A DNA stretch of 64,000 nucleotides. Origin: Plantactinospora soyae (GTDB lineage Bacteria; Actinomycetota; Actinomycetes; Mycobacteriales; Micromonosporaceae). The notes under the pieces were generated by a model. It did no database searches and was not told where the DNA came from. It saw only the letters and a program-made list of their open reading frames with translations. Where the stretch lies: contig NZ_JADBEB010000001.1 of assembly GCF_014874095.1 (NCBI RefSeq), positions 9,238,001 through 9,302,000 of the forward strand, written 5' to 3'. This document shows, one piece after another, positions 8,139 through 16,469 of this stretch. Each line of letters starts with the position of its first letter. Position 1 is the stretch's first letter. The position numbers and the translations under genes are program-made.

Positions 8139-9911
8139 GTCCAACCTAAATATGTCCAGGGCACGCTGGACGGCCTTCCGGCCGGCGAGTCCCTGCCGGA
8201 CGGCTGGCCGACCGACGCGCTGGCGCTGAGTCAGACCACCTTCGTGGTGCTCGACCTGGAGACCACCGGAGGCGCTCCGGACGGCGGCGGGATCACCGAG
8301 GTCGGCGCGGTCAAGGTACGCGGTGGCGAGGAGCTGGGGGTGCTGGCCACTCTGGTCAACCCCGGCGAGCCGATCCCACCGTTCATCACGGTGCTGACCG
8401 GGATCACCCAGGCGATGCTGCTTCCGGCGCCACCGATCGAGCAGGTGCTGCCGAGCGTCCTGGAGTTCCTGCACGGCGCCGTACTGGTCGCGCACAACGC
8501 CCCGTACGACGTCGGGTTCCTCAAGGCGGCCTGTGCGCGGCACGGCTACACCTGGCCGAACCCCCGGGTGCTGGACACCGCCGCGCTGGCCCGCCGGGTG
8601 CTCACCCGCGACGAGGTGCCGAACCGCAAGCTCGGCACCCTGGCGGCCTACTTCCGTACCCCGCACCAGCCGAGCCACCGGGCGCTGGACGACGCCAAGG
8701 CGACCGTCGACGTCCTGCACGGGTTGATCGCCCGGCTGGGCGGGCACCGGGTGGAGACGCTGGGCGACGCCATCGAGTTCGCCCGGGCGGTCACCCCGAC
8801 CCAGCGGCGTAAGCGGCACCTCGCCGAGGGGCTGCCCCGGGTGCCCGGGGTCTACATCTTCCGGGCCGCCGACGACCGGCCGCTCTACGTCGGCACGTCC
8901 GGCGACATCGCCACCCGGGTACGCAGCTACTTCACCGCCTCGGAGAAGCGGGCCCGGATCTCCGAGATGCTGGCCGCCGCCGAGCGGGTGGAGGCGGTGG
9001 AGTGCGCGCACACCCTGGAGGCCGAGGTACGGGAGCTGCGGCTGATCGGGGCGCACGCTCCGCCGTACAACCGGCGGTCCAAGTTTCCGGAGCGGGTGGT
9101 GTGGCTGAAGCTGACCTCGGAGCCGTATCCACGGTTGTCGGTGGTCCGAGCGCTCGGGCCGGACGACGAGGCGTACCTGGGGCCGTTCAGCTCCCGACGG
9201 GCGGCGGAACTCGCCGCGGCCGGCATGCACGACGCGGTGCCGCTGCGCCAGTGCACGCCCCGGCTCTCGGTCCGGACCACCAGCCTGGCCTGCGCGCTGG
9301 CCGAGCTGGGCCGCTGCCCGGCACCCTGCGAGCACCGGATCTCGGTCTCCGAGTACGAACGCCAGGCGGTCACCCCGGTCCGGACCGCCATGGTGGACGA
9401 TCCGCAGGTACTGGTCGATGCGTTGCTGGCCCGGATCGAGGCGCTGGCCGGCGCGGAGCGGTACGAGGAGGCGGGGGTGGTCCGAGGCCGGCTGGTGGCG
9501 GTGCTCCGGGCCACCGTACGGATGCAGCGACTGATGGGGCTGACCCGGATCGAGGAGTTGGCCGCCGCCCGACGGGCCGCCGACGGTGGTTGGGAGATCG
9601 CGGTCATCCGACGTGGCAGGCTCGCCGGGGCCGGCACCGCCCCGCCCGGCGTACCGCCCCGCCCGGTCCTCGACCTGGTCCGGGCCACCGCCGAAACGGT
9701 GCTGCCCGGCCACGGTCCGGTCCCAAGCGCCTCGGCCGAGGAGTCCGAACGCATCCTGTCCTGGTTGGAGCGGCCCGACACGCGGTTGGTCGAGACTTCC
9801 GACGGTTGGGCCTCCCCGGCCAGGGGTGCCGCCCGGTTCCGTGACCTGCTGGAGCGGGCCGAGGCGGCGGCGTCGAGGACAACTCCCGACCGAACGCACA
9901 TAAGCAAGTGA
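8136..9911 (+). CDS. DEDDh 3'-5' exonuclease fused to UvrC-like GIY-YIG domain
   Basis: A 591-residue fusion. Residues ~30-190 form a DnaQ-like exonuclease (FVVLDLETTGG, HNAPYDVGFLK, HRALDDAKATVD: the D-E-D-D-h set). Residues ~225-310 form a GIY-YIG nuclease (GVYIFR ... PLYVGTSGDIATRV, then Glu in EAEVRELRLI and Asn in PPYNRRSK). A UVR-like helix pair follows near 430-460 (ERYEEAGVVRGRLVAVLR). It lacks UvrC's RNase H-like and HhH domains. M. tuberculosis Rv2191 has the same plan (from memory). A role in DNA repair is likely. The ATG at 8058 is an alternative start, but the GTG after the -10 hexamer fits better and begins with VQPKYVQGTLDG. Confidence 0.9.
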   Translation: MVQPKYVQGTLDGLPAGESLPDGWPTDALALSQTTFVVLDLETTGGAPDGGGITEVGAVKVRGGEELGVLATLVNPGEPIPPFITVLTGITQAMLLPAPPIEQVLPSVLEFLHGAVLVAHNAPYDVGFLKAACARHGYTWPNPRVLDTAALARRVLTRDEVPNRKLGTLAAYFRTPHQPSHRALDDAKATVDVLHGLIARLGGHRVETLGDAIEFARAVTPTQRRKRHLAEGLPRVPGVYIFRAADDRPLYVGTSGDIATRVRSYFTASEKRARISEMLAAAERVEAVECAHTLEAEVRELRLIGAHAPPYNRRSKFPERVVWLKLTSEPYPRLSVVRALGPDDEAYLGPFSSRRAAELAAAGMHDAVPLRQCTPRLSVRTTSLACALAELGRCPAPCEHRISVSEYERQAVTPVRTAMVDDPQVLVDALLARIEALAGAERYEEAGVVRGRLVAVLRATVRMQRLMGLTRIEELAAARRAADGGWEIAVIRRGRLAGAGTAPPGVPPRPVLDLVRATAETVLPGHGPVPSASAEESERILSWLERPDTRLVETSDGWASPARGAARFRDLLERAEAAASRTTPDRTHISK

Positions 9912-9935
9912 CCGATCGGATGACGTCCGCTCCTT

Positions 9936-9941
9936 TAGGCT
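9936..9941 (+). promoter_or_regulatory. Possible -10 box upstream of the RelA/SpoT homologue
   Basis: TAGGCT in the 145-base gap before the RSH gene, with no convincing -35. It would give a leader of about 110 bases. Weak call. Confidence 0.3.
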
Positions 9942-10056
9942 GTTAGAGAAGTGCAGTCCTGCCCGATTTCGGGGTTTGCGTTCGCGTGCCGGGTACCACG
10001 GCGGTGGCGGGCGGCGGACACCGGAAGACGGGCGGTGAGTGAGGAGGTGTCTCCGC

Positions 10057-11838
10057 GTGGACCTCGACGCCGGCCACGGCGCCGCCCTGGGGAGCGCCCG
10101 ACCGTCCGAGATCACGCTGAGCAAGCGGTTACGCGCGCTGCTCTCCTGGCCGTCCGCTGAGGACGATCCGGTCACCCATCTGGTCCGGGCCCACCGTGCC
10201 GTCCATCCGAGTGCCGACGTGGGCGTTCTGCGCCGCAGCTACGCCATCGCGGAGAGCATGCACCGGGGGCAGTTCCGCAAGAGCGGCGAGCCGTACATCA
10301 CCCATCCGCTCGCGGTGGCGCAGATCTGCGCCGAGCTGGGCATGGACACGGTCACCCTGGTCGCCGCGCTGCTGCACGACACGGTGGAGGACACCCGGTA
10401 CACCCTGCAGGCGCTGACCGGCGACTTCGGAGCCGAGGTCGCGCACCTGGTGGACGGGGTGACCAAGTTCGACAAGGCGTTCTACGGCAAGGCGGCCGAG
10501 GCCGAGACGATCCGCAAGATGATCATCGCCGCCGGCAAGGACGTCCGGGTGCTGATCATCAAGCTGGCGGACCGGCTGCACAACATGCGCACACTGGACG
10601 CCCGCTCGCTGGCCTCCCGGGCCCGGATCGCCCGAGCCACCCAGGAGGTGCTGGTCCCGCTCTGCGACCGGCTGGGCATCCAGGCCCTGAAGCGCGACCT
10701 GGACGACGTGGTCCTGCGGCACCTCGAGCCCGACGCGTACGCCCGGATCGACGAGCACGTCAGCAGCCGTCCGGGCTGGGCCGGCTATCTCGACGACGTG
10801 GTGGGCCAGGCCCGGGTGGTGCTCCGGCGGGACAAGATCGTGGCGGCGGTCAAGCCCCGGCCCCGGCACTACTACTCGATCTGGAAGGACACCGTCGCCC
10901 GGGAGCAGGACATGCCGTTCGACCTGCCCCGGATCGTCATCGTGGTGGACGGGGCGGACACCGACTGCTACGCCGCGCTCGGTTCGATCCACGGGCTCTG
11001 GCGGCCGGTTGCCGGGCGTTTCAAGGACTACATCGCCGCGCCGAAGAACAACCTCTACCGGTCGCTGCACACCACCGTGATCGGGCCGGGCGAGCGCACC
11101 GTCGAGGTGCTGATCCGGACCAAGACGATGGACCGGGCCGCCGAGTACGGCATCGCCGCCGACTTCCGCTATCCGAAGGCGGTCAGCGACTCCGCCAACA
11201 GCGCCGAACAGCTCGACTGGCTGCAACGGGTGCTCAACTGGGAACGGACCACCACCGATCCGGCGCAGTTCCTCCAGTCCCTGCGCTGCGACCTCGCCGA
11301 GACCCAGATCCAGGTCTTCGCCGAGGGCCGGCAGGTCGTACTCCCGGCCGGGTCCACACCGGTCGACCTGGCGTACGAGCTGGGCCCGCACCGGGGCGAC
11401 CACTGCCTCGCCGCGAAGATCAACGGCAGGCTGGCCCCGCTCTCGTCTGAACTGGACGAGGGCGACGTGATCGAGATCTTCAGTGAGACCGACGCGCACA
11501 GCGAGTTCGACCTGGCGGTCGCCCCGCCGGGGCCCCGCAGGGAGTGGCTCGGCTTCGTCAAGTCACCGCACGCGCAGATGCAGATCCACCGGTTCTTCGC
11601 CGAGCACCAGGAACCGGCGATCTCGATAATCGACAAGGTCCGGTTGGGCCGGGCCACGATCGGGCTGACGCTGCGCAAGCACAACCGTGGGCTGGCCAGT
11701 GACCTGCCGCTGCGCCGGTTGGCCGAGGAGCAGGGCTATCCCGACCTGGAAACCCTGCTGGTCGCCGTCGTGGACCGGACGATCGAGCCGGACGCGGTGG
11801 TCGAGCAGCTCATCGCCATGGTCGACCATCAGGAATGA
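10057..11838 (+). CDS. RelA/SpoT homologue with intact hydrolase and altered synthetase
   Basis: A 593-residue (p)ppGpp-family enzyme, shorter than the usual ~750-800 because the C-terminal zinc-finger/ACT part is missing. The HD hydrolase (~40-190) is intact: ITHP, LLHDTVEDT (H107) and LADRLHNMRT. The synthetase (~235-400) keeps FDL, GRFKDYIAAPKNNLYRSLHTTV and EVLIRT. It departs from the consensus at GRPKH (here PRPRH), YRKM (here WKDT), EMH (here TMD) and AAHW (here AADF). A TGS domain follows (~430-490). GTG at 10057 is chosen for GAGGAGG 9 bases upstream. I infer mainly a (p)ppGpp hydrolase or a reduced synthetase; another Rel would be expected elsewhere. Confidence 0.88.
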   Translation: MDLDAGHGAALGSARPSEITLSKRLRALLSWPSAEDDPVTHLVRAHRAVHPSADVGVLRRSYAIAESMHRGQFRKSGEPYITHPLAVAQICAELGMDTVTLVAALLHDTVEDTRYTLQALTGDFGAEVAHLVDGVTKFDKAFYGKAAEAETIRKMIIAAGKDVRVLIIKLADRLHNMRTLDARSLASRARIARATQEVLVPLCDRLGIQALKRDLDDVVLRHLEPDAYARIDEHVSSRPGWAGYLDDVVGQARVVLRRDKIVAAVKPRPRHYYSIWKDTVAREQDMPFDLPRIVIVVDGADTDCYAALGSIHGLWRPVAGRFKDYIAAPKNNLYRSLHTTVIGPGERTVEVLIRTKTMDRAAEYGIAADFRYPKAVSDSANSAEQLDWLQRVLNWERTTTDPAQFLQSLRCDLAETQIQVFAEGRQVVLPAGSTPVDLAYELGPHRGDHCLAAKINGRLAPLSSELDEGDVIEIFSETDAHSEFDLAVAPPGPRREWLGFVKSPHAQMQIHRFFAEHQEPAISIIDKVRLGRATIGLTLRKHNRGLASDLPLRRLAEEQGYPDLETLLVAVVDRTIEPDAVVEQLIAMVDHQE

Positions 11839-11879
11839 TTGGCTGTGCCCCGGGTCACCAGGCGCACCGGTACGACCTC

Positions 11880-11894
11880 TAGCCTGGTCGCGTG
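11880..11894 (+). promoter_or_regulatory. -10 hexamer with leaderless start for the Nudix gene
   Basis: TAGCCT (11880-11885), then 6 bases, then GTG at 11892. No ribosome site lies between. Confidence 0.6.
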
Positions 11895-12428
11895 ATCGCC
11901 CGCCGCTCGCCGACGCGTGCCATCGGCTACAAGGTCTTCTACCGCCTACCCATCGGAGTACGCCGGCAACTGGTCCGGCTGGCCGTGCCGAAGTACATCG
12001 TCGGCGCGGTCACCCTGGTCCGGGACACCGAGGCGGCGGAGCCCGGACGGCTCCTGCTGCTGCGCCAACCGTCCGGAAAGGGTTGGACGCTTCCGGCCGG
12101 TCTGCTGCAACGCCGTGAGGCACCGCTCGTCGGCGCCGCCCGCGAACTGCACGAGGAGACCGGCATCGACCTACCGCTGGAGGAACTCCAGCCCGCTGTG
12201 CCGAACGCCGTCGTACACGCCAAGGGCTGGGTCGACATGGTCTTCGAAGCCCGGGTTCCGGCCTCGACCACGGAACTGGTGGTCGACGGTGCCGAGGTGT
12301 ACGAGGCCGCCTGGCATCCACTGGACGACCTGCCCCGGCTGAGTACCGCCACCGCCCGGCTGCTCGCCCACTACGGGATGGGGCCGCTCGCCGAGCCCGG
12401 CTCGACCAGTACCCGACCACCGGCATGA
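11892..12428 (+). CDS. Nudix hydrolase
   Basis: A 178-residue Nudix-fold pyrophosphohydrolase. The Nudix box is complete: G-LLQRR-E-APLVGAA-RELHEETG (residues ~75-97), giving the metal-binding glutamates. An N-terminal basic extension (residues 1-35) precedes the domain. The stop overlaps the start of the nucleotidyltransferase gene (ATGA), so the two are translated from one message. Pairing with a sugar nucleotidyltransferase hints at control of a nucleotide-sugar or housecleaning of a related nucleotide (inference). Confidence 0.92.
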   Translation: MIARRSPTRAIGYKVFYRLPIGVRRQLVRLAVPKYIVGAVTLVRDTEAAEPGRLLLLRQPSGKGWTLPAGLLQRREAPLVGAARELHEETGIDLPLEELQPAVPNAVVHAKGWVDMVFEARVPASTTELVVDGAEVYEAAWHPLDDLPRLSTATARLLAHYGMGPLAEPGSTSTRPPA

Positions 12429-13417
12429 CTCCGGCCGCCACCGCCTCGCCGACCCCGCCGAACGGTGGCCCGCCCCCGAGCCGTGGCCCGACCCCGCCGA
12501 GCGGTGACCCGGCCCCGCGCGGTGGCCCGGCCCCGCGCGGTGGCCCGGGTACGGGGCGGGCCGGCGTCTGTGTCGTCGTACTGGCCGCCGGTGAGGGTCG
12601 CCGGCTGCGCCCGCTCACCGAGCACCTGCCGAAGGCGCTCTGTCCGGTCGGGAACGTACCGCTGCTGGACCGGGTACTCGGCCGGGTGGCGGCGCTCGGC
12701 TTCGCCGGTCCGGCCACCGTGGCCGTGAACGCCTGCTACCTGGGCGACCAGGTGGTCCGGCACGTGGGTGACCGGGCGTGGCTCTCGGTCGAGCCCGGCG
12801 ACCCGCTCGGCACGGCCGGTGGGCTGGCGAACCTGCGCGGCTGGATCGACGGCCGAGCCGTACTGGTCGGCAACGCGGACGCCTATCTGGCCGATCCCGC
12901 CACGTCACCGGGCCCGGACATCGCCGCACTGCTCGCCGGTTGGGACGGCCGGACCGTACGGCTGCTGGGTCAGCCGGCCACCGATCCGGCCCGGCCCGGC
13001 GAGTTCGGCAGCCACCGGTTCACCGGGTTCTCGCTGTTGCCGTGGTCCCGGATCCGGGACCTGCCGGACGGGCCGGCGGATCTGACCCGCACCGTCTGGC
13101 GGCCCGCGGAGGCGGCCGGCGAGCTGGAGATGATCGACTTCTCCGGGACGTACCTCGACACCGGCACCCCGGCCGACTACCTGGCGGCGAACCTGCACGC
13201 GGCTGCCGGCGAGAGCCTGGTCGACCCGACCGCCGAGGTGAGCGGCGAGCACCGGAACGCGGTGATCGGTGCGGGCGCCGTCGTGCGGGGTACGGTCGAA
13301 CGCTGCGTGGTCTGGCCCGGCGGCGTCGTACGCCCGCAGGAGCGGCTGACCGACGTGATACGCGTCGGCGACAGCATCACCGTTCCGGCGCTGGCCGGAT
13401 CCGCACCGGCCCGGTAG
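12425..13417 (+). CDS. Sugar-phosphate nucleotidyltransferase (NDP-sugar pyrophosphorylase family)
   Basis: A 330-residue GT-A-fold nucleotidyltransferase. After a ~45-residue Pro/Gly-rich repeat tail come the nucleotide-binding signature VVVLAAGEGRRLRPLT, the PKALCPVGN lysine motif, the G-T-AGGL loop and the metal Asp in VGNADAYL. A short left-handed-helix-like segment (AVIGAGAVVRGTVERCVVWPG) ends it. It joins a sugar-1-phosphate to an NTP, giving NDP-sugar and pyrophosphate. ManC/RmlA/GalU-like; the sugar cannot be told. It overlaps the Nudix gene by 4 bases. Confidence 0.9.
   Translation: MTPAATASPTPPNGGPPPSRGPTPPSGDPAPRGGPAPRGGPGTGRAGVCVVVLAAGEGRRLRPLTEHLPKALCPVGNVPLLDRVLGRVAALGFAGPATVAVNACYLGDQVVRHVGDRAWLSVEPGDPLGTAGGLANLRGWIDGRAVLVGNADAYLADPATSPGPDIAALLAGWDGRTVRLLGQPATDPARPGEFGSHRFTGFSLLPWSRIRDLPDGPADLTRTVWRPAEAAGELEMIDFSGTYLDTGTPADYLAANLHAAAGESLVDPTAEVSGEHRNAVIGAGAVVRGTVERCVVWPGGVVRPQERLTDVIRVGDSITVPALAGSAPAR
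12511..12546 (+). repeat. 18-bp in-frame duplication in the nucleotidyltransferase N-terminus
   Basis: GGCCCCGCGCGGTGGCCC occurs twice in tandem; imperfect units lie upstream from about 12460. It encodes the GPAPRG repeats of the disordered N-terminal tail. Confidence 0.7.
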
Positions 13418-13587
13418 CCGCCAGCGGTCCGGCACCCCGGTGCGGCTGGCCCGCCCCCGCGTGCGGGTGCCCCGGTTCGGCAACATCTAGCATGGGCGGG
13501 CAGTCAGAACACCGCACCGATCCACGCCACCGGCGGTCGCCGGCGCGGGGATGCGCCAGCGAGCACGTCGACGAGAGGAGTATTCCG

Positions 13588-13875
13588 GTGATCACCGCGA
13601 TCGTACTGATCGACTGCGCCACTGACTCGATCCCCGAGGTGGCCGAGACCCTGGCCGCCGTGCCCGGGGTCAGCGAGGTCTACTCCGTCGCCGGTCACGT
13701 CGACCTGATCGCCGTGATCCGGGTACGCGAGTTCGAGCAGATCGCCGAGGTGATCGCCGGACGGATCTCGAAGGTGCCCGGCGTACTCGGCACCGAGTCG
13801 CACATCGCCTTCCGCGCGTACTCCCAGCACGACCTGGAGGAGGCGTTCGCGATCGGCCTGCCCGAGGCGGACTGA
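13588..13875 (+). CDS. Lrp/AsnC-type ligand-binding (RAM) domain protein, no DNA-binding domain
   Basis: A 95-residue stand-alone RAM domain: ITAIVLIDCATDSIPEV, then the GVSEVYSVAGHVDLIAVIRV core that forms the amino-acid-binding ββα dimer in Lrp proteins. There is no helix-turn-helix. GTG at 13588 is preceded by GAGAGGAG; a -10-like TAGCAT at 13486-13491 would give a leader of ~90 bases. In actinobacteria such proteins are often found near trpD, as here. It may modulate an enzyme or an Lrp regulator by binding a small molecule (inference). Confidence 0.88.
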   Translation: MITAIVLIDCATDSIPEVAETLAAVPGVSEVYSVAGHVDLIAVIRVREFEQIAEVIAGRISKVPGVLGTESHIAFRAYSQHDLEEAFAIGLPEAD

Positions 13876-13897
13876 AGCGTCGGGGCGGTACGCCGAC

Positions 13898-13924
13898 AGG
13901 TCCCCCGGCACTGCCGGAGGACCT
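13898..13924. terminator. Hairpin between convergent RAM-domain and DUF4142 genes
   Basis: Arms 13898-13910 and 13912-13924 pair with one mismatch; in practice the loop would open to a few bases. It lies between two genes facing each other, so it likely ends both. Confidence 0.65.
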
Positions 13925-13951
13925 GTTCCGTCGCCGACGTACGGCTCTGGG

Positions 13952-14611
13952 CTAGCTGATTGTCGGTCCGGGCGTCACCGGCGTCCCGCTCCGCGTCGGG
14001 CTTCCGGAGCTGACGCCCGGGCTGGGCGCCACGGTGGTACCACCCGGGATCGGCACGCCCAGGCTCTGGGCCGCCGCCACCAACGCGTTGTGATGCGCCT
14101 GGAGCACCGGCGCCGCCTGCTGCGCCACCTGCTTGGCCGACGGGTCGGAGCCCTGGGTCAACTCCGCCTGCACCAACTGCATGGCCTGGGTGTGGGCGGT
14201 CAACTGGGCGGTGATCCACTGGGTGTCGAAGTCGGCGCCATTGACGTTCTGCAGCTGGTTGATAACCGCCTGCTGCTCACTGGTCACCTTGTTCGGCAGG
14301 GTCAACGCCCCCGACGAGGCCACGCTCTGCACCTTCTGGTCCAGTTGCGTGTGGTCCGTCACGAACCGCCCGCCGAGATCCTTGACCTCCTGGCTCGTCC
14401 CCTTCTGCTTCGCCAGGTTACCGGTCGCGATCTCCGCGAGATTCACCTGGTGCATCGACTGCAGGAACTGCCTGTCCTGCGCCGACAGCGCGGTGGACGG
14501 CGTCGCGGACGGCGTCGCCGACGGCGCGGCGGCGCTGTACGCGGCCCCGGCCGGCGCGAGGCCGAGCACCACCATCGAGACGAGCACACCCAACCGTTTG
14601 ACGACCAACAT
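13952..14611 (-). CDS. Secreted DUF4142 protein
   Basis: A 219-residue exported protein of the DUF4142 (ferritin-like four-helix) family. It has a signal peptide (MLVVKRLGVLVSMVVLGLAP, cleavage near AAYSAA), an Ala/Pro/Ser/Thr linker, and a helical domain with the family pattern DRQFLQSMHQVNLAEI ... QEVKDLGGRFVTDHTQLD. The C-terminus is a disordered Ser/Pro/Thr tail. The ATG is chosen for GGAGGGGG 7 bases upstream; the longer in-frame reading has no ribosome site and would bury the signal peptide. Function of DUF4142 proteins is not established. Confidence 0.9.
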   Translation of the reverse strand: MLVVKRLGVLVSMVVLGLAPAGAAYSAAAPSATPSATPSTALSAQDRQFLQSMHQVNLAEIATGNLAKQKGTSQEVKDLGGRFVTDHTQLDQKVQSVASSGALTLPNKVTSEQQAVINQLQNVNGADFDTQWITAQLTAHTQAMQLVQAELTQGSDPSAKQVAQQAAPVLQAHHNALVAAAQSLGVPIPGGTTVAPSPGVSSGSPTRSGTPVTPGPTIS

Positions 14612-14806
14612 GTTGGTTCCCCCCTCCGTCGTTGAACTTCGGGGGTACCCGGTTGACCGGCGGACACGCGGATCGATCGCGCCGACATGGGCCTCGTACA
14701 TCATGATTCCGCATGTCGGGTGTCGCGCGACGCCGAACGCCCGGGTTTGCCGGTCGACCCGGCGGGTAGGCCCAGTCGGCGAGGTCGGTCGGGGAGGGTA
14801 CGGAAC

Positions 14807-15865
14807 CTACTCGGCGACCTTGGCGGCCTTGGCCACGCCGATCCAGCGCTCCAGGGTCCCGGCGGCGGCACCGGAGTCGATCGCCTCCGCCGCCCGCCGC
14901 AGGCCGGCCCGCATCGCCGACAGCAGGTCGCCCGCGAATCCCGCCTGGGCCGCCAACGCCGCCGCCGCGTTGACCAGGACGGCGTCCCGGACCGGGCCGG
15001 ACTCGCCGGCGAGCAGCCGGTGGGTCACGTCGGCGTTGAAGGCGGCGTCGCCACCGCGCAGGTCGCCGGGTGCCGACCGGGCCACCCCGAGGTCGGCCGC
15101 GTCGGCCACCGTCTCGGTGACCTTTCCCTGGTGGGCGATCCACAGCCGGGTCGGCGCGGCGGTGCTGAACTCGTCGAGCCCGTCCTCGCCCCGCATCACC
15201 AGCACCGAGTCGCCGCGTCGGGCGAACACCTCGGCCACCACCCCCGCCATCCGGGTGTCGAAGCAGCCGACGGCGCCCGCACCGGGGCGGGCCGGATTGG
15301 TCAGCGGACCGAGGAAGTTGAACGCGGTCGGCACCCCGATCTCCCGCCGGGCCACCGCGGCGTGCCGCATCCCGGGATGGAACCGGGCGGCGAAGCAGAA
15401 CCCGATCCCCACCTCGGTAACGCATCGGGCCACCCCGACCGGACCGAGGTCGAGCGGAACACCGAGGAATTCGAGCAGGTCGGCGGCGCCGCACGAGGAC
15501 GAGGACGCCCGGTTGCCGTGCTTGACGACGCGTACGCCGGCTCCGGCCACCACCATCGCGGTCATCGTGGAGATGTTGACCGTGTGCGCCCGGTCTCCGC
15601 CGGTGCCGACGACGTCGATCGCCCCGGCCCGCAGGGCGGGCGGCAGATCGACCAGGGTCGCCTGGCCGAGCATCGCCTCGACCAGCCCGGCGAGTTCCGC
15701 CGGGGTCTCCCCCTTGGCCCGCAGGGCCATGGCGAAGCCGGCGATCTGGGCCGAGGTCGCGGACCCCGACATGATCTCCCCCATCGCCCACGCCGTGTCG
15801 GCGGTGGACAACTCCTCGGCGCGCAACAGCGCGGCGAGCAGGTTGGGCCAGGTCCGTTCCCCCAT
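14807..15865 (-). CDS. trpD: Anthranilate phosphoribosyltransferase
   Basis: A 352-residue tryptophan-pathway enzyme joining anthranilate and PRPP to give phosphoribosyl-anthranilate. The PRPP loop [17 protein letters not shown], the KHGNRASSS loop and the substrate segment [11 protein letters not shown] are all present, as are the Mg-binding acidic residues in GEDGLDE. Length is normal. It is not clustered with other trp genes here; it sits beside respiratory genes on the opposite strand, as trpD does in M. tuberculosis (Rv2192c, from memory). The orphan receiver gene 51 bases upstream is on the same strand. Confidence 0.96.
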   Translation of the reverse strand: MGERTWPNLLAALLRAEELSTADTAWAMGEIMSGSATSAQIAGFAMALRAKGETPAELAGLVEAMLGQATLVDLPPALRAGAIDVVGTGGDRAHTVNISTMTAMVVAGAGVRVVKHGNRASSSSCGAADLLEFLGVPLDLGPVGVARCVTEVGIGFCFAARFHPGMRHAAVARREIGVPTAFNFLGPLTNPARPGAGAVGCFDTRMAGVVAEVFARRGDSVLVMRGEDGLDEFSTAAPTRLWIAHQGKVTETVADAADLGVARSAPGDLRGGDAAFNADVTHRLLAGESGPVRDAVLVNAAAALAAQAGFAGDLLSAMRAGLRRAAEAIDSGAAAGTLERWIGVAKAAKVAE

Positions 15866-15916
15866 GCGGGCCTCCCGGGCGGGGCGGGTGGTTGGCGGTG
15901 TGTTTCCCGGTACGCC

Positions 15917-16327
15917 CTAGGAGAGCGCGCTGGCCCCGCTGGCGCGGGCACGCAGCAGGCCGGCCACGGTCTGGCCGGTGGTCACCGGGTCGAGCGGATG
16001 CACCAGCGTGGCGTCGACCTGTGCGTAGGCCGCGAGCCAGCGGTCCGCGGCCCGGGCGATCACCACGCAGGTCGGCGGGGGGTCGTCCCGGTCGTCCTTG
16101 ATCTGCCGGGCGATGCCGAGCCCACCGGACGGGGTCGCCTCGCCGTCGAGCAGCAACAGGTCGATCTCGTACTCGTCGACCAGCCGGATGCACTCGTCGT
16201 AGCTGGCCGCGTCGACGAACTCGACGCGAAGATCGGCCGCCGGCCGGGTGCCGACCGCGGACCGCATCCGGTCCCGGACCTCCGGGTCGTCGCTGTAGAG
16301 CAGGACGGTGTATAGACGATCGCTCAT
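15917..16327 (-). CDS. Stand-alone receiver-like protein
   Basis: A 136-residue protein resembling a response-regulator receiver domain without an output domain. It has YTVLLYSDDPEVRDRM (acidic pair), the candidate phospho-acceptor in IDLLLLDGEATPSGG, and VVIARAADR. The usual Lys near the C-terminus is replaced (DATLVHPLDP: His where KP is expected), so phosphorylation may be weak or absent. The ATG is chosen because the receiver fold begins at once. It may be co-transcribed with trpD downstream. Role unknown. Confidence 0.82.
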   Translation of the reverse strand: MSDRLYTVLLYSDDPEVRDRMRSAVGTRPAADLRVEFVDAASYDECIRLVDEYEIDLLLLDGEATPSGGLGIARQIKDDRDDPPPTCVVIARAADRWLAAYAQVDATLVHPLDPVTTGQTVAGLLRARASGASALS

Positions 16328-16469
16328 CGGTCGCTGGGCTCCCACCTCGTAGCTGCCCGCCGATCGTACCGGTCCGGTCCGGCAGCCGACCGGCCCGCCC
16401 GGCCCCGGGGCAAGGGGCGACCAGATCCCGGGACGTCGACCCGGTCGGCGGCCGGCGGGAACCCCGGCC

